A DNA stretch of 8,618 nt from CAYLLT01 sp964591605 (GCA_964591605.1 CAZQEN010000323.1:1-8618); one strand, 5' to 3'. Positions 1-6,114 are shown, numbered from the stretch's first letter. Program-made: numbers and translations. Notes: generated by a model not told the origin, from the sequence alone.

Positions 1-1373
1 CGTAGTAACCGCTCAAGCCCTGAATACAGCAGTGATTCACCGACGTCAGGCTGTTGAGCGCGCTGAGCTGAGTGTATTCCGGATCCGGTCCCCCATCTGT
101 GTTGCCCCAGACCACGCAGTTGGTCAGCGACATGTACGTCGTGCTGCTGAAATCACTGAAGATTCCGCCGACACTGAGCGCTGAGTTTCCGCTGATCGTG
201 CAGTTGATCAGTACGGTATTGCTGTCCACCTCGCTGTCAATCGCCCCGGCCACGCTGGAGGCGACGTTTCCGGTGAATAGACAATTCACCAGGATTGGAT
301 TGCTGTGATGGACCTCCATGCCCGCGCCGATGCTGCCGACATTGCCAATGAACCTGCAATTCGTAAACCTGGGATTGGCACTATCAAGATTATATGCCCC
401 CGCCCCACGGCCACTGCCGCCGTTGGAATTGGAAATGAAATCGCAATTGGTGATCACCGGGTTGGATAGGTAATTCAGGACAGCGCCGTAAGGTGTGGTG
501 TGTGAGGTGAAGATGCAGTTGGTAATACTGGGATTGCTGCTGTAGTTGAGGATGCCCGCACCGCCCGACGCGGCGGTATTGAGGGTGAATGTGCAGGCGG
601 TGACCACTGTCGCGGCACTGTCCTTGATATATAAGCCGCCCCCGTCTGTTGAGGCGGCATTTCCGACGAATGCGCAGCCGTTGAACGTCGGACTGCCGGT
701 GTCTGCAACCGCGCCAGCTCCGTAGGGCGCGGCATTCCCGGCGAACGTGCAGGCCGTCAGGGCGGGACTGGCAGCATCGATGAAAACACCGCCTCCTGCG
801 GTCCCTGCCTGATTCGAACTGAAACGGCAATTCGATATGGTGGGACTTGAAGTGGTGTAGAGGCCCCCGCCCAGGGGGCTACCGCCGCCGGCATTGCCGC
901 CGCTGATCGTGAAACCATCGAGCACCGCGCTCGCGGTTACCCCGGCTGCAGTGACCACGTGAGTGCTGTTGTCATTGACGTTGATAAAACCTGGTTGATC
1001 GTTTCCGTTCAGATCGCCGCTCAAGATGGTGCCGTTCGTCGCCGGGTTGAGATTACGCTGGTTGCGCAACGTTTCGGTTCCATTGAATCCCCCATAGAGA
1101 GCCACTCCGCTCTTAAGTTGAAAGGAAATGCCCTTATTCGAGCCTGTAGTGGGTTTGTATGTTCCCGCGGCGACCCAGATCTCATCGCCTGCGACGGCCG
1201 CTGCCAGGGCGGATTGCAGGCTGGTGTAGGCGTTGGTCCAGCTCGTGCCGTTGTTGGCGCCGATGGCGTTCCACTTCACGTAGCGCACCGCCGCCGACGA
1301 GGGAGAGGCAGAGACGGTCAGCCAGAGCGCGGCCCANNNNNNNNNNGCTGCGTTGGTTCTTGATCCGCGTCAT
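1..1373 (-). CDS. Secreted right-handed parallel beta-helix repeat protein (3' end outside window, assembly gap near 5' end)
   Basis: One reading frame stays open from 1336 down to base 1. Translation gives a hydrophobic signal-peptide core (WAALWLTVSASPSSAA, 1289-1336), then a mature start VRYVKWNAIG, then the usual N-terminal section of this family (GTSWTNAYTSLQSAL, GDEIWVAAGTYKP, ALYGGFNGTETLRNQRN, TILSGDLNGND, LDGFTISGGNA). About ten coils follow, each centred on N/A/G-C-x-F/I/V-x-x-N (for example NCRFSSN, ACTFAGN, NCLFTGN), forming an Asn/Cys ladder typical of parallel beta-helices and related to Chlamydia Pmp-type repeats. The start ATG at 1371-1373 has GGAGG six bases upstream and gives MTRIKNQRS, a basic n-region. 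This Met and the main frame are joined only if the gap length is a multiple of three, so the 10 Ns are a placeholder. The protein is probably exported; substrate and function are unknown. The C-terminus, and any sorting signal, is outside the window. It is the last visible gene of the leftward cluster. Confidence 0.88.
101..835 (-). repeat. Beta-helix coil repeats, about ten degenerate units
   Basis: Within the beta-helix gene, units of roughly 20-30 residues repeat the pattern 'SNPxITNCxFxxNxAxxGGG'. The first coil (NCRFSSN) is coded near 811-835 and the last clear one (NCVVWGN) at 101-122. The Cys and Asn positions recur in nearly all units; one unit has H instead of the final N (NCIFTSH). 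After the last coil comes SVNHCCIQGLSGYY, a transition segment that in related proteins (from memory) precedes further coils, so more repeats may lie beyond the left edge. Confidence 0.8.
1337..1346. other. Assembly gap (10 N)
   Basis: Ten Ns lie inside the signal-peptide coding part of the beta-helix gene. Taken at face value the run puts the well-supported start (ATG at 1373) out of frame with the body, and the body frame then meets a TGA immediately upstream, at 1370-1372, with no start codon between. The true gap length is therefore probably not ten. Confidence 0.95.
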
Positions 1374-1379
1374 GCGGAG

Positions 1380-1384
1380 CCTCC
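1380..1384 (-). promoter_or_regulatory. Shine-Dalgarno GGAGG of the beta-helix gene
   Basis: On the minus strand GGAGG is followed by six bases (CTCCGC) and ATG at 1373. It is the argument for the start on the far side of the assembly gap. Confidence 0.75.
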
Positions 1385-1575
1385 GGAGTTGTCGCGCCCG
1401 CCCCGGGCGTCAGAATGAGGATGCCTCCCACAACGTCCCGCCGGTCTTCGCGGGCCTCGGAGAGCCGTCGCTGCACCAGCGTCTCGCCGGTGCCCGGCCG
1501 CCACGGGGGACGGCCGCTGCGGTCCGGGGCTGGACTCCCGTTCACACACAGCCCGCACCGCCCGGTTGCAACAGA

Positions 1576-1590
1576 CGGCCCGCAGGGCCG
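1576..1590 (-). terminator. Possible weak terminator hairpin after the prepilin-type gene
   Basis: A perfect 6-bp GC stem with a 3-base loop starts 9 bases past the stop codon. On the minus strand it is followed by TCTGTTGC rather than a clean T run, so intrinsic termination is doubtful. It could instead be a processing or attenuation element, or chance in GC-rich DNA. Confidence 0.25.
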
Positions 1591-1598
1591 CGTTTGGT

Positions 1599-2453
1599 TC
1601 AGTTGCGGGCGACTTCTTTCTGGCACCCTCCCGTCAGCCCCGTCAGATCATCGAACGGGATCAGCCGGTAACGCGAACTCACATGGATCCCCTTGTCGAT
1701 CCGGACGAATTCGCCGTGGCCGTCGAGAAACACGAAGTTGTGCATGGAGGGCACCTGGTGCCACTCGGGAAAGTCGTCCGGGAGCGTCGGGTCCCAGGTA
1801 TCAAACCAGCAGTAGTCGCCCAGAAACAGGACGCGGGCGGGTGAGCCGATGCTCGCACGGGTCAACCGGGTGAGCCGCTGGTTGACCTGCGTCCAGAGTC
1901 CGGCTGCCCGGCAGGGGTCAACCATGGGCGGAGCAAAATAGTTTTCGCCAATAAGAACCAGGTTGGGAAGATAACTTGTTCCGTAGTAGTGAGCCGCCGA
2001 GGGCTTGATAAAGCGCGTTCCCGCGTCGCTCGGACAGGCAAAAACCTCCCCGCCGCTGCGCAGGACCGGATCAAGCTGCAGGTGCCGGTTGAGCGGCTTG
2101 GGTACCCCGGTGCGGGAGCCGAATGCGGCCGAACCCCGGCCCTGCCGACCGCCGTAGTTGTAGGCGATGTTCACGCCGCGCAGAAAGCGGTCGTTGGAGT
2201 CGCGGAAAAAGGCTTCCCAGGCCGTGTCGAGCTGCTTGAGATTGGACTGGCACAACACCCGCCGCGTCTGCTGCCGGGCCCGGTCGAGCGACGGCAGAAG
2301 AATGGCCGCCAACAGAGCGATCACCGCCACCACCACCAGCACCTCGAGCAGCGAGAAGCCCGCCGCTCCGTTGCCCGCGGCCCGCGGCGGAATCTCACCC
2401 TGCGCCGAATCCCGCCCATGGCGGACCGGTCTGTCCATCGATCGAGACCCCAT
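1599..2453 (-). CDS. Prepilin-type N-terminal cleavage/methylation domain protein (type II secretion pseudopilin-like)
   Basis: The 284-aa product has a type IV pilin-like N-terminus: a basic leader of about 32 residues ending AAG, then FSLLEVLVVVAVIALLAAIL (33-52). Predicted cleavage is Gly32|Phe33 by prepilin peptidase, with the conserved Glu at mature position 5 (residue 37). The exported C-terminal part has FACPSD (138-143) and near the end MHNFVFLDGHGEFV (237-250), a His...Asp-Gly motif resembling the signature of the many planctomycetal pseudopilin-like proteins (DUF1559 and relatives), though with five residues between His and DG. The ATG at 2453 is chosen because GAGGGG lies seven bases upstream; an in-frame TTG at 2459 and an ATG at 2438 are alternatives. 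It lies 86 nt after the kinase on the same strand, which suggests co-transcription. The family is exported or membrane-tethered; its precise role is unknown. Confidence 0.87.
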   Translation of the reverse strand: MGSRSMDRPVRHGRDSAQGEIPPRAAGNGAAGFSLLEVLVVVAVIALLAAILLPSLDRARQQTRRVLCQSNLKQLDTAWEAFFRDSNDRFLRGVNIAYNYGGRQGRGSAAFGSRTGVPKPLNRHLQLDPVLRSGGEVFACPSDAGTRFIKPSAAHYYGTSYLPNLVLIGENYFAPPMVDPCRAAGLWTQVNQRLTRLTRASIGSPARVLFLGDYCWFDTWDPTLPDDFPEWHQVPSMHNFVFLDGHGEFVRIDKGIHVSSRYRLIPFDDLTGLTGGCQKEVARN

Positions 2454-2460
2454 CACCAAG

Positions 2461-2466
2461 CCCCTC
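2461..2466 (-). promoter_or_regulatory. Shine-Dalgarno GAGGGG deciding the prepilin start
   Basis: GAGGGG on the minus strand is followed by CTTGGTG and ATG at 2453. The spacing of seven bases favours this ATG over the TTG at 2459. Confidence 0.5.
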
Positions 2467-2539
2467 GTCGGCTCGGACCCGCTGCTCTACTGCTGCGCCG
2501 GGCACAGAGGCCGGCGCGACATTCATCGCAAGCGTCGCC

Positions 2540-4165
2540 TCATGGGTTCGGAGCCGTTGCCGCCAGCCCCGGCCGTGTGGCCGCACCGCCAGGACCGGCC
2601 AGTCGCGCCTGCGCCGCCTGAGCGACCCACTCGTATCGCGGTCCGGCCGACGCGACGCTCGACCTAAACATTTCGATCGCCCCTGGCCCGTCCCCGCTCC
2701 GCAGACGGCGCTCGCCCGCGGCAAAGAAAGCCAGCGTGGTGAGTTCCGGCGGCAGGTCGGTCAGGAGCCCCTCGACCGGACGGTTCCCGTCCAGCAGGAA
2801 CGACATGAGCGCCCGCTCCGGCGAACCGTCGCGGGCAGCATCCCGCAGCGCCCGAGCCCGGTCGAGATGATTCTGGTGCCACTCGAGCAGAAACCAGCCC
2901 ATCACGCTTTGCAGATTCAGCCAGTCGCTGGCCTGCCGGCCAAACTCGATGAGCCCCTGGTTCTTTTCNNNNNNNNNNCGTTGACGCCGTTGAGCCTCCC
3001 ATGCCAACCAGTAAGCCCGAAGGCCGATCCCGCCTGAACCGCCCACACCCAGGACCAGCGCAAGCAGCACCAGGGTTTCGAAACTGTGACGTACGGCCAG
3101 CTTGCGGACCACGTACAACGAACTGGCCGATCGGGCCATGATCGGACGCCCGTCGCGCCATGCCCCGAGATCTTCCGCCAGCTCCCCCGCCGACTGGTAG
3201 CGTCGTTCCGGCTCCTTGGCCATCGCCTTCAGAACGATCGTTTCCAGATCGGTATCAATGTCCTTGCGGATTCTCCCCGGCCGGGGCGGTTCGATTTCCC
3301 GGACATTTCGGATGGCCGCCGCCAACTCCACTCTTGTGTCGTAAGGAGCGGCTCTGGTGATCAGCTCATAGAGGATCACCCCGAGCGAATACACATCGGT
3401 TCGAGTATCGATCTGCCTAGGGTCGCCCAGCGTCTGTTCAGGAGCCATGTAACGGAGCGTTCCCATCAGCCGTCCCGTGATCGAGACATTCTCGGATCCC
3501 GCCGGCTCGCCGGTCATGATTTTGGCGAGGCCGAAGTCCAGCACGCAGGGAACGCCCTCCTGGGTCACCAGGATGTTGGACGGCTTGAGATCGCGGTGGA
3601 TGATTCCGTGGCGATGGGCGTGGGCAACCGCCAGGCAGACCGTCCGGAAGAGTTCGATCAGCGGACGAACCTCCGGGATCCCTGTCCGCACGTGGGTGTC
3701 GAGCGGGTGACCGCGCACGAAGTCCATCGCGAAGAAATACTTGCCGTAAACGAGTCCGCTGTCGTGCACGGTGACGATGTGCGGGTGCTTGAGCGAGGCG
3801 ACGAGCTTGATCTCCTGCTCGAATCGCCACTTGGCCCGATCATCGGCGAACGGCCCATGCAGCAGCACCTTGACCGCCACCGTGCGCTTCGTGGAGAGCT
3901 GAATCGCTTCGTACACCACGCCCTGGCCGCCGCGGTGGATTTCGCGAACGATTTCGTAGCCGGTGAACGAGTCGCTCTTGAGCTCTTGACCGGGGACGCC
4001 CGACGGCGATCCGGGCCAGGAGAAATCGGTGGGCAGGGAGAGGTTCAGGCTGCCCGCCGGGCCGGGGGCGGCTTGGACCTGTTCGACCTGGCGGCGCGCG
4101 CGGTCGATCAGGGCCCGGTCGGGCCCGGGCACAGGCGTGTCGTCGGGCGACGGCGCATCGCTCAC
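2540..4165 (-). CDS. Membrane-bound Hanks-type serine/threonine protein kinase
   Basis: The 541 codons include four spanning an assembly gap. The order is: Pro-rich N-tail (1-66); kinase domain (about 70-335) with glycine loop HRGGQGVVY (77-85), ATP lysine K99 in VAVKV, catalytic loop HRDLKPSN (190-197), DFG at 210-212 and APE at 241-243; one hydrophobic segment (about 363-386); a charged juxtamembrane part with the gap; and a C-terminal part of about 140 residues with one TPR-like helix pair (about 478-520). All catalytic residues are present, so an active RD kinase is expected, phosphorylating Ser/Thr in the cytoplasm, with the C-terminal part probably on the outer face. The start is GTG with GGAG six bases upstream. 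It follows the sigma-factor gene by 55 nt; pairing of ECF sigma factors with Ser/Thr kinases is a known planctomycetal pattern. Compared with many planctomycetal kinases, which carry long TPR or WD40 arrays, the C-terminal part is short. Confidence 0.94.
   Translation of the reverse strand: MSDAPSPDDTPVPGPDRALIDRARRQVEQVQAAPGPAGSLNLSLPTDFSWPGSPSGVPGQELKSDSFTGYEIVREIHRGGQGVVYEAIQLSTKRTVAVKVLLHGPFADDRAKWRFEQEIKLVASLKHPHIVTVHDSGLVYGKYFFAMDFVRGHPLDTHVRTGIPEVRPLIELFRTVCLAVAHAHRHGIIHRDLKPSNILVTQEGVPCVLDFGLAKIMTGEPAGSENVSITGRLMGTLRYMAPEQTLGDPRQIDTRTDVYSLGVILYELITRAAPYDTRVELAAAIRNVREIEPPRPGRIRKDIDTDLETIVLKAMAKEPERRYQSAGELAEDLGAWRDGRPIMARSASSLYVVRKLAVRHSFETLVLLALVLGVGGSGGIGLRAYWLAWEAQRRQXXXXEKNQGLIEFGRQASDWLNLQSVMGWFLLEWHQNHLDRARALRDAARDGSPERALMSFLLDGNRPVEGLLTDLPPELTTLAFFAAGERRLRSGDGPGAIEMFRSSVASAGPRYEWVAQAAQARLAGPGGAATRPGLAATAPNP
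2969..2978. other. Assembly gap (10 N) inside the kinase gene
   Basis: Ten Ns follow the codons for EAQRRQ and precede EKNQGLIEFG. The same reading frame is open on both sides if ten is taken literally. The missing piece is in the charged segment after the transmembrane helix, where related kinases often have repetitive Glu/Arg/Ala-rich coiled coils, so a collapsed repeat is possible. Confidence 0.95.
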
Positions 4166-4171
4166 GGGTCA

Positions 4172-4175
4172 CTCC
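4172..4175 (-). promoter_or_regulatory. Shine-Dalgarno GGAG supporting the GTG start of the kinase
   Basis: On the minus strand GGAG-TGACCC-GTG gives six-base spacing to the GTG at 4165-4163. No ATG in frame competes near this position. Confidence 0.6.
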
Positions 4176-4220
4176 AGGTGTACGGCTCTGTCATTCACAG
4201 GCGATTCCACCTGGCCCCAG

Positions 4221-4895
4221 TCACGCAGAATCGCTGAAGAAATTGGTTTCCGCCCCGAGCAGCTCGCGCAACCGGTCGTGGGCGCGGGCGCGGAGCATGT
4301 ACACCGCCCCCTCCGACCGGCCCAGGGCGGCCGCAACGGCGGTGGAGTCGCAACCCTCCAGATCGAACATCTGGACGGCCCGGCGGTAATCGTCGGGCAG
4401 GCGGGCGACCGCGGTTTTCACCAGCTCGCACACCTCGGCCCGGCCGGCGCAGCGGCTGGGCGAGATCGTGCTGTCGCTCAGACGTTCCAGCAGGGCTGCA
4501 CACGATCCTTCAGGATGGAGGGCCTGGTCCTGCACCTGCGGCGGTGGACGCTTTCCCCGCTCCAGGGCGCGAATGGCGTCGCGCAGATTGTTCTCGGCGA
4601 TCCTCTTGAGCCACCCCTCGAACGAGCACTGACCGTTCCCCCGGAATTGAGAGATCCTCAGAAAGGCCTCCAGGTAGGTCACCTGCATGACGTCGTCGAG
4701 GGTCAGGATCGACTGCCAGCGGTGTGGCATCTGGCGGGAAAGGTGGTGACGGACCTGCCGGCCGGTGGTCTCCAGCAGCGTGCTGAGGGCGTCGCTGTCG
4801 CCCTGGATGGCCCGCGAAATGGTCTCGTGTGCTGCTTGCTGCATGGCCCACCAGTGTCGTGGCCCGAGAGTTGTGCCCTCAAGAGTAACGCGCAT
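4221..4895 (-). CDS. ECF-family RNA polymerase sigma-70 factor
   Basis: The 224-aa product (shorter if the internal start is used) has the two-domain layout of extracytoplasmic-function sigma factors. Region 2 spans about 26-110, with LDDVMQVTYLEAFLRISQF (66-84) and SFEGWLKRIAENNLRDAIR (91-109). A variable linker follows, then region 4 (about 155-214) with LPDDYRRAVQMFDLEGCDST and a helix-turn-helix in AVAAALGRSEGAVYMLRARA. It would direct RNA polymerase to specific promoters. No anti-sigma gene is seen. The adjacent kinase gene (55 nt downstream, same strand) suggests control by phosphorylation, as proposed for planctomycetal ECF/kinase pairs; that is inference. The start is uncertain: the ATG at 4895 has no Shine-Dalgarno, while the ATG at 4844 (MQQAAHETISRAIQGD) begins just before the conserved domain and has a weak GGTGGG close by. 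It is the first gene of the leftward cluster. Confidence 0.9.
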   Translation of the reverse strand: MRVTLEGTTLGPRHWWAMQQAAHETISRAIQGDSDALSTLLETTGRQVRHHLSRQMPHRWQSILTLDDVMQVTYLEAFLRISQFRGNGQCSFEGWLKRIAENNLRDAIRALERGKRPPPQVQDQALHPEGSCAALLERLSDSTISPSRCAGRAEVCELVKTAVARLPDDYRRAVQMFDLEGCDSTAVAAALGRSEGAVYMLRARAHDRLRELLGAETNFFSDSA

Positions 4896-5003
4896 TTGCA
4901 GAAAAGCAAGCGTGACTGGTGAAAAGAATTGTCGCCCGTGAACAGAAGGCGGGGCGATGGCCAGTCGAAGCCGTCCTTCCGGGTGAATTTCAGCCAGGGT
5001 TTA

Positions 5004-5020
5004 CCGCCACCGCGTGGCGG
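5004..5020. repeat. Inverted repeat CCGCCAC-CGC-GTGGCGG
   Basis: A perfect 7-bp GC-rich inverted repeat with a 3-base spacer. No T run follows on either strand, so it is not a standard intrinsic terminator. It may be a protein-binding site or an RNA hairpin in the leader of one of the divergent transcripts. Confidence 0.5.
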
Positions 5021-5038
5021 CGGAAGCGCCCGGCTTTC

Positions 5039-5055
5039 ATGACCTTGTAGGTCAT
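5039..5055. repeat. Inverted repeat ATGACC-TTGTA-GGTCAT, operator-like
   Basis: A perfect 6-bp inverted repeat with a 5-base spacer, followed on the plus strand by AAAAA. It is less GC-rich than its surroundings and has the size of a dimeric regulator site. It lies about 200 bases upstream of the rightward gene and 145 upstream of the sigma gene. The function is unproven. Confidence 0.45.
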
Positions 5056-5205
5056 AAAAACCAGGAGAAAGTGCCCTGGCGATATGAACAGGGTGAGGGC
5101 AGCGAACGGGGACGCAATGCTCCGCGGCCCCCTTTTCTACCACGACAACTGATCCGCGCCGGCCGAACGCGATGCCCACGTTGGGCCGCAGGCCGGCCCG
5201 GACCT

Positions 5206-5223
5206 CCGGACCGACGCGTCCGG
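5206..5223 (+). repeat. Inverted repeat CCGGAC-CGACGC-GTCCGG in the probable leader of the secreted-protein gene
   Basis: A perfect 6-bp stem with a 6-base loop ends 17 bases before the GAAAGGAG Shine-Dalgarno. If transcribed it could form a leader hairpin; in GC-rich DNA a stem this short may also be chance. Confidence 0.35.
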
Positions 5224-5240
5224 TTAACTCTCCATCTGGA

Positions 5241-5248
5241 GAAAGGAG
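5241..5248 (+). promoter_or_regulatory. Shine-Dalgarno GAAAGGAG deciding the start at 5256
   Basis: GAAAGGAG is followed by seven bases and ATG at 5256-5258. It excludes the longer upstream reading of the same frame from 5172 and beats the second ATG at 5268. Confidence 0.75.
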
Positions 5249-5255
5249 TAGTGTC

Positions 5256-5960
5256 ATGTCCCCTCGGATGACTGATCTCCGTAAAAGCCTGTTCGGCCTG
5301 TCGGCCGTCGTCCTCGCCATCGGCCTGGCTGCACCCGCCGTCGGCGCTGGCACGCTCGGTGCCAAGAACCCCGGCGTCTTCCCCATCACGGATGCCCCCT
5401 ACGGTCAGACCTATGGGGAGTGGGCAGCGGCCTGGTGGCAGTGGGCCCTGGCCCAGGTGGTGCCGCCCATGCTCGACGAGACAGGCGAGCAGTGCGGTGA
5501 CGGCCAGTCGGGCCCGGTCTGGTTCCTGGCCGGCACGTTTGGGGGCCATGCCGAGCGGAGCTGCACCGTACCCGCCGACAAGGCGATCTTCTTTCCCATC
5601 ATGAACACGCTCTGGTGGCCGGAAGCGGGCGAGACGGTGGAGGAGGTGCGTGCCCTGGCGGCGGCCGACATGGACGCGGTGACCAAGCTCTCGTGCACCA
5701 TCGATGACAAGGATCTCAAGGACCTGTTCAGTTACCGGGCGCAGGACCCGTACGCGGACGGCTTCTGTGTCACGTTTCCCGAGGGGAACGTCCTGGGCTT
5801 CCCGGCGGGTGACCTGTGCACGGTGGTGACCGACGGCTACTGGATCATGCTCCGGCCGCTTTCACCGGGGCAGCACACGATCCGCTTCAAGGGTCGCTCC
5901 GGCCCTCCCAGCGCCGGTGGGTTTGAGCTGGATGTCATCTATCACTTGACGGTGGAGTGA
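5256..5960 (+). CDS. Secreted protein of an uncharacterised Trp-rich family
   Basis: The 234-aa product has a signal peptide (basic MSPRMTDLRK, core SLFGLSAVVLAIGLAAPAVGA, cleavage near 31). The mature part begins with an aromatic segment, TYGEWAAAWWQWAL (52-65). It continues with CGDGQSGPVWFLAGTFGG (80-97), RSCTVPADKAIFFPIMN (101-117), LSCTID (145-150) and a C-terminal part with VTDGYWIMLRPLSPGQHTIRF (191-211) and DVIYHLTV (226-233). I recognise this set of motifs as a recurring family of bacterial secreted hypothetical proteins, but I know no function or reliable family name. Five cysteines remain after cleavage (80, 103, 147, 171, 188), an odd number if disulfides form. No catalytic motif or membrane anchor is visible. 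It is divergent from the sigma-factor cluster and 161 nt upstream of the large repeat protein, separated by a strong inverted repeat, so co-transcription is uncertain. Confidence 0.88.
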   Translation: MSPRMTDLRKSLFGLSAVVLAIGLAAPAVGAGTLGAKNPGVFPITDAPYGQTYGEWAAAWWQWALAQVVPPMLDETGEQCGDGQSGPVWFLAGTFGGHAERSCTVPADKAIFFPIMNTLWWPEAGETVEEVRALAAADMDAVTKLSCTIDDKDLKDLFSYRAQDPYADGFCVTFPEGNVLGFPAGDLCTVVTDGYWIMLRPLSPGQHTIRFKGRSGPPSAGGFELDVIYHLTVE

Positions 5961-5980
5961 ACGGTCCCTGTTTTTCCTCC

Positions 5981-6023
5981 GCGACCCGCCGGTCCCCGCC
6001 TCCATTCGGCACCGGCGGGTCGC
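5981..6023 (+). terminator. Stem-loop after the secreted-protein gene, possible terminator
   Basis: A perfect 13-bp inverted repeat (GCGACCCGCCGGT at 5981-5993 and ACCGGCGGGTCGC at 6011-6023) with a 17-base loop begins 20 bases after the stop codon. No T run follows on the plus strand, but TTTTT lies just before the left arm (5971-5975). The position fits a 3'-end stem-loop that ends or protects the upstream transcript. Confidence 0.55.
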
Positions 6024-6107
6024 CGTTGTCGAGAGCCGCCAAGAGTCAGACGGGCAGTGATCCGTCCACGGACTCGAAACAACACTTCTGGCACGCAGGT
6101 CCACTTT

Positions 6108-6114
6108 GAGGAGG
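6108..6114 (+). promoter_or_regulatory. Shine-Dalgarno GAGGAGG of the large repeat protein
   Basis: GAGGAGG followed by TTGTTGT and ATG at 6122 is a near-ideal ribosome binding site with seven-base spacing. It fixes the start of an open frame that has no stop within the window. Confidence 0.8.

Larger units (their letters stand above)
1374..1598 (-). other. Intergenic region between prepilin-type gene and beta-helix gene
   Basis: This 225-nt GC-rich stretch has no convincing gene. It holds two perfect short inverted repeats: 1576-1590 (CGGCCC-GCA-GGGCCG), just after the upstream stop codon, and 1395-1409 (CGCCCG-CCC-CGGGCG), just upstream of the beta-helix Shine-Dalgarno. Two Arg/Pro-rich open frames on the minus strand cross it but have no recognisable domain. 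No clear promoter was seen. The stretch is long enough for the beta-helix gene to have its own promoter. Confidence 0.5.
4896..5255. promoter_or_regulatory. Divergent intergenic region with presumed promoters in both directions
   Basis: This 360-nt region separates the leftward sigma-factor cluster from the rightward secreted-protein genes, so it should contain at least two promoters. I could not identify a convincing -35/-10 pair on either strand. It contains perfect inverted repeats at 5004-5020, 5039-5055 and 5206-5223, described separately. Open frames that cross it show no recognisable protein and are treated as chance. Confidence 0.55.

Noticed and set aside
72..308. 78-aa plus-strand open frame at the left end
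   Set aside because: It is antisense to the beta-helix coils, whose Asn-Cys ladder is clear on the minus strand.
390..830. 146-aa Arg/His-rich minus-strand frame inside the beta-helix gene
   Set aside because: It is an out-of-frame shadow of the beta-helix repeats; the correct frame gives regular NCxFxxN coils.
3086..4237. 383-aa open frame on the plus strand across the kinase gene
   Set aside because: It is antisense to a complete Hanks-type kinase with all catalytic motifs. The translation has no recognisable domain and the frame is open because of high GC at the kinase's codon third positions.
5039..5060. Reading the ATGACC/GGTCAT repeat plus AAAAA as an intrinsic terminator
   Set aside because: On the plus strand the tract after the stem is A, not T, and on the minus strand the T run precedes the stem. 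Neither strand has the stem-then-T order.
5172..5255. N-terminal extension of the secreted protein to an upstream ATG at 5172
   Set aside because: The extension is Arg/Pro-rich, has no signal-peptide features and would bury the real signal peptide. GAAAGGAG seven bases before 5256 fixes the start there.
4703..5389. 228-aa minus-strand frame covering the divergent intergenic region
   Set aside because: It overlaps the sigma-factor gene out of frame and the signal peptide region of the rightward secreted protein antisense. It is low in recognisable features and would remove the whole divergent promoter region.
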